Below, piece by piece: positions 58,716 to 60,660 of a stretch of 60,660 nucleotides of DNA. The position numbers were made by a program, and so were the translations under genes. The notes under the pieces are model-generated. The model was not told the origin of the DNA and did not search any database. It saw only the letters and a list, made by a program, of their open reading frames with translations. Origin of the DNA: an uncultured Roseobacter sp. (GTDB taxonomy: Bacteria; Pseudomonadota; Alphaproteobacteria; Rhodobacterales; Rhodobacteraceae); the NCBI RefSeq assembly GCF_947495025.1, contig NZ_CANLXG010000006.1, forward strand, positions 1-60,660, written 5' to 3'. How positions within the stretch are numbered: the stretch's first letter is position 1; every line of letters begins with the position of its first letter.

Positions 58716-59990
58716 CTATTGACGGACGCCGAGCCTCTCCAGCGTGGCTCGGTCAGGAGCGCCAGTCTCTGGTAGCCCGACCGATGCCTGATAGGCGCGC
58801 ATGGCGCTTTGGGATGCTTTCCCCCAGTGTTCGTCAGGAGTGCCCGTGTCAAAACCTCCAGCATTCAGAAGGGTCTGCACGGCGCGATATTCGTCTGGAG
58901 AAAGAGAAAGGGTAGTCCATCCACAAGCTTCTGCAACGGCCTCGAAAGCATCTTGGGCACCAGCAAGCTCGAAAAGGGCATCGTGTTGCTGACCGTTATT
59001 TTCAACAAGCCGGATGAATAGACGCTCGGCGTCATAAATCTTTCGGATGAACGTCTCCGCCTCGCGACCAAAGAGACCCGCACCCTTGTTGTTGGTCAGA
59101 CTGCTCCATCTAAATTGTTGTGATGGCTCATCGTCAATTCGGAGCGTCATGTCGAAAGAATTACGTCTGAAGTCATTCATCAGAAAGTCGTCCTGAACGA
59201 ACACAAGCGCTGTCTCACCTTCGATGCATCGCGCGAGGAGGACCGTTTGGCCCGAGAAGCTGTTGGGCCGGAATTGCGAGTGGTTCAAAGTCACGATCTG
59301 TGGGCTGTCATCCACAGCCGCCCTAGATGTTTCGCTAGTCCACCAACCCGAGATCTGGTGTCCGTCCCGATTGGCTTGCTCGAACGGGCGAAGGGAATAG
59401 TCGATGGATGGGAAGCGCGGGTCCGCCCATGCGACTGGCTGCGCTGCATCTTCTGGCGGTGTTTCCGCATCGGTTGCCGATGAGAAGGACGGCGCGGTTT
59501 CTGAAGGCTGAGGCCGCATCACCGGAAACGCGATGCCATATTTTGCCTGCAAATAGCCCATCTGCAACTGTGCTAATGTGAGCCGCTCAGTTTCGGCGCG
59601 GCTAAGTGTGAGAGCCTGGACCAAACCGCCAGCGGTTGCGGCTTCGCGTTCGGCCTCTTCTATGCGCCTTTGAACCGCTGCCATTTCACCAAGGATCTGT
59701 TCTGCCAGCGCTTCATCGGGCTGAACCGCCGGGGCCGTCACTTCGACAGTCGCAGCACCGGCTTCCGCATTAATCCGGTTTTCAATTAGTGTCCGTGCAA
59801 GCAGCAGAGCTTCTTTGCGAGCGTCGATTAGGGTGAGGATCAGCCCGCTGTCATAGCGCGCTGCCTGGGCATCAATCTCAGTTATCTGACGCTCGATATC
59901 GGCCAGTTCCGCAGAAAAGGAAGCATCTTGCGCAGAAGCCGAAGTGGTCGCAGAAAGCGCGAGGGCAAAAACTAGTGATCTCAATGACAT
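58716..59990 (-). CDS. Exported protein with VasI-like region and C-terminal peptidoglycan-binding domain
   Basis: 424 residues. A signal peptide (SLRSLVFALALSATTSASA) is followed by a coiled coil (about 22-170), a beta-rich domain with VFVQDDFLMNDFRRNSFD and later LFIRLVENNGQQHDALFEL, ending at an EACGW motif, and a PG_binding_1 repeat (LNAGGFDTGTPDEHWGKAS, QSAMRAYQASVGLPETG). The middle domain resembles type VI secretion VasI/TagO-like proteins by pattern only. Likely periplasmic and cell-wall bound. It lies just past the IS and transcribes toward it. Confidence 0.75.
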   Translation of the reverse strand: MSLRSLVFALALSATTSASAQDASFSAELADIERQITEIDAQAARYDSGLILTLIDARKEALLLARTLIENRINAEAGAATVEVTAPAVQPDEALAEQILGEMAAVQRRIEEAEREAATAGGLVQALTLSRAETERLTLAQLQMGYLQAKYGIAFPVMRPQPSETAPSFSSATDAETPPEDAAQPVAWADPRFPSIDYSLRPFEQANRDGHQISGWWTSETSRAAVDDSPQIVTLNHSQFRPNSFSGQTVLLARCIEGETALVFVQDDFLMNDFRRNSFDMTLRIDDEPSQQFRWSSLTNNKGAGLFGREAETFIRKIYDAERLFIRLVENNGQQHDALFELAGAQDAFEAVAEACGWTTLSLSPDEYRAVQTLLNAGGFDTGTPDEHWGKASQSAMRAYQASVGLPETGAPDRATLERLGVRQ

Positions 59991-60158
59991 GGATAATTCC
60001 GTAAACTAGACTCTTTAGGAGAAAACTAACAACCTGGAGCACAACCAGCAAGCGAACGCAGTGCTTCTACCATCCGCCTCATGCTAACTTAGCGAAAGTC
60101 TCCTTTGCGGGCTGCAGGCGCAGAAAGTCTGAACGGGCTCGAGTGACCGCTAAGGCCG

Positions 60159-60431
60159 CTATGGAAACTCCCAGATCTTGATGTTAACGTTTATGATGAC
60201 GTCTTCAGCCTGGTCGTTTTCGACGTTAACCATGCGAGCATGATAGCCGTCTTTAATGAACGCGACTGCTTCGTTTATGTCTTTCGCCCAAGTATAGCTC
60301 TTTTCATGGTGACGCTCTTGGGAGGGCACATCGGGGTGGATGACGACAAATCTCCCGTCAGGCCTTGGGGCCAGACGGTTGATCGTATTTGCTTTGCTTG
60401 AAACTCCGACGACAACAAATGTCATGATCAT
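60159..60431 (-). CDS. Small protein of unknown function
   Basis: 90 residues, no signal peptide. It starts MIMTFVVVGVSSKANTINRL and ends KIWEFP. AGAGGGG lies just upstream of the ATG at 60431; a second ATG two codons on is equally possible. The alternation of strands and one helix (INEAVAFIKDGYHARMVN) suggests a small alpha/beta domain. No family recognised. It is 168 bp upstream of the exported protein gene on the same strand. Confidence 0.55.
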   Translation of the reverse strand: MIMTFVVVGVSSKANTINRLAPRPDGRFVVIHPDVPSQERHHEKSYTWAKDINEAVAFIKDGYHARMVNVENDQAEDVIINVNIKIWEFP

Positions 60432-60660
60432 CGCCCCTCTGACGCACTCTTCATTGCAGGCTAATGGGTCAACTCAGTAGTGTCGACTGGGATTCTTGAA
60501 GGAAAGCGGTGCTACCCCAAACTCGGAAGTCCGCTTTTGGGTAGCCGCATCGCAGCACTCATTTGATCCGCGAACGGCAGCTCTGGGCCGTGAATGGCGG
60601 TCGTCACGACGACACAGAGCAGGGATGCCGCGCCGCATCTGAGGTCCGGAAGGAGCGCAA
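60432..60660. other. End of window without a recognisable gene
   Basis: No convincing open frame or signal is seen. A GCTACCCCAAACTCGG / CTTTTGGGTAGC imperfect dyad lies at about 60510-60545. The island's right attachment site was not seen. Confidence 0.4.

Noticed and set aside
51980..60660. Right attachment site of the island
   Set aside because: I found no second copy of the tRNA 3' end by eye; the border is probably outside the window, but a short or degenerate copy could be missed.

Overview
The window is a contiguous stretch of a high-GC alphaproteobacterial chromosome, almost certainly from the Roseobacter group (Rhodobacteraceae). The reasons are: an S10-spc-alpha ribosomal super-operon with an Ala/Glu-tailed L3 and long zinc-free S14; an AapJQMP/Bzt-type amino acid transporter; an ATP12 F1 assembly chaperone; a VPLPA-CTERM protein; and rpmH-rnpA-yidD with yidC nearby. 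I cannot name the species from sequence alone.

1-27200: tuf (3' half) and the S10, spc and alpha ribosomal blocks, all on the + strand, but broken up. Non-ribosomal genes sit between tuf and rpsJ (multicopper oxidase), rplW and rplB (anchored unknown protein), rplP and rpmC (seven small genes on both strands, including a cold-shock protein and a phage-type 2OG-Fe(II) oxygenase-like protein), rpmD and rplO (membrane acyltransferase, VPLPA-CTERM protein), and adk and rpsM (an opposite-strand gene with an eCIS-like N-terminal repeat). Ribosomal segments before three of these breaks end in intrinsic terminators. Segments after breaks tend to restart at a readable sigma70-type promoter, usually followed by a structured leader.

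27200-37800: housekeeping genes on the + strand. These are an HtrA/Deg protease, rarA, crcB, an RluC-type pseudouridine synthase, a HAD phosphatase and ATP12 (a tightly packed, mostly overlapping set), then the aapJ-Q-M-P transporter operon with a strong hairpin after the binding-protein gene.

37750-48020: mostly - strand. In transcription order these are rpmH-rnpA-yidD, ttcA, an EAL protein with degenerate GGDEF, yidC-MOSC-ysxC, argB, then a fatty-acid-hydroxylase / Fe-S protein / SixA-phosphatase set. One lipoprotein gene is on the + strand.

48200-51980: a TVP38-type membrane protein coupled to a FAD disulfide oxidoreductase, an orphan sensor kinase, and tRNA-Arg(ACG).

51980-60660: a mobile island downstream of the tRNA. 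It holds a tyrosine integrase with a coupled unknown gene, four exact-period 11-bp repeats, an AlpA/Xis-like protein, a second unusual recombinase-like protein (HTH + C4 zinc ribbon + catalytic domain with Lys in place of the second Arg), a metallo-beta-lactamase-fold gene cut off by an IS3-family element, and two poorly understood genes on the - strand. The far end of the island is not in the window.
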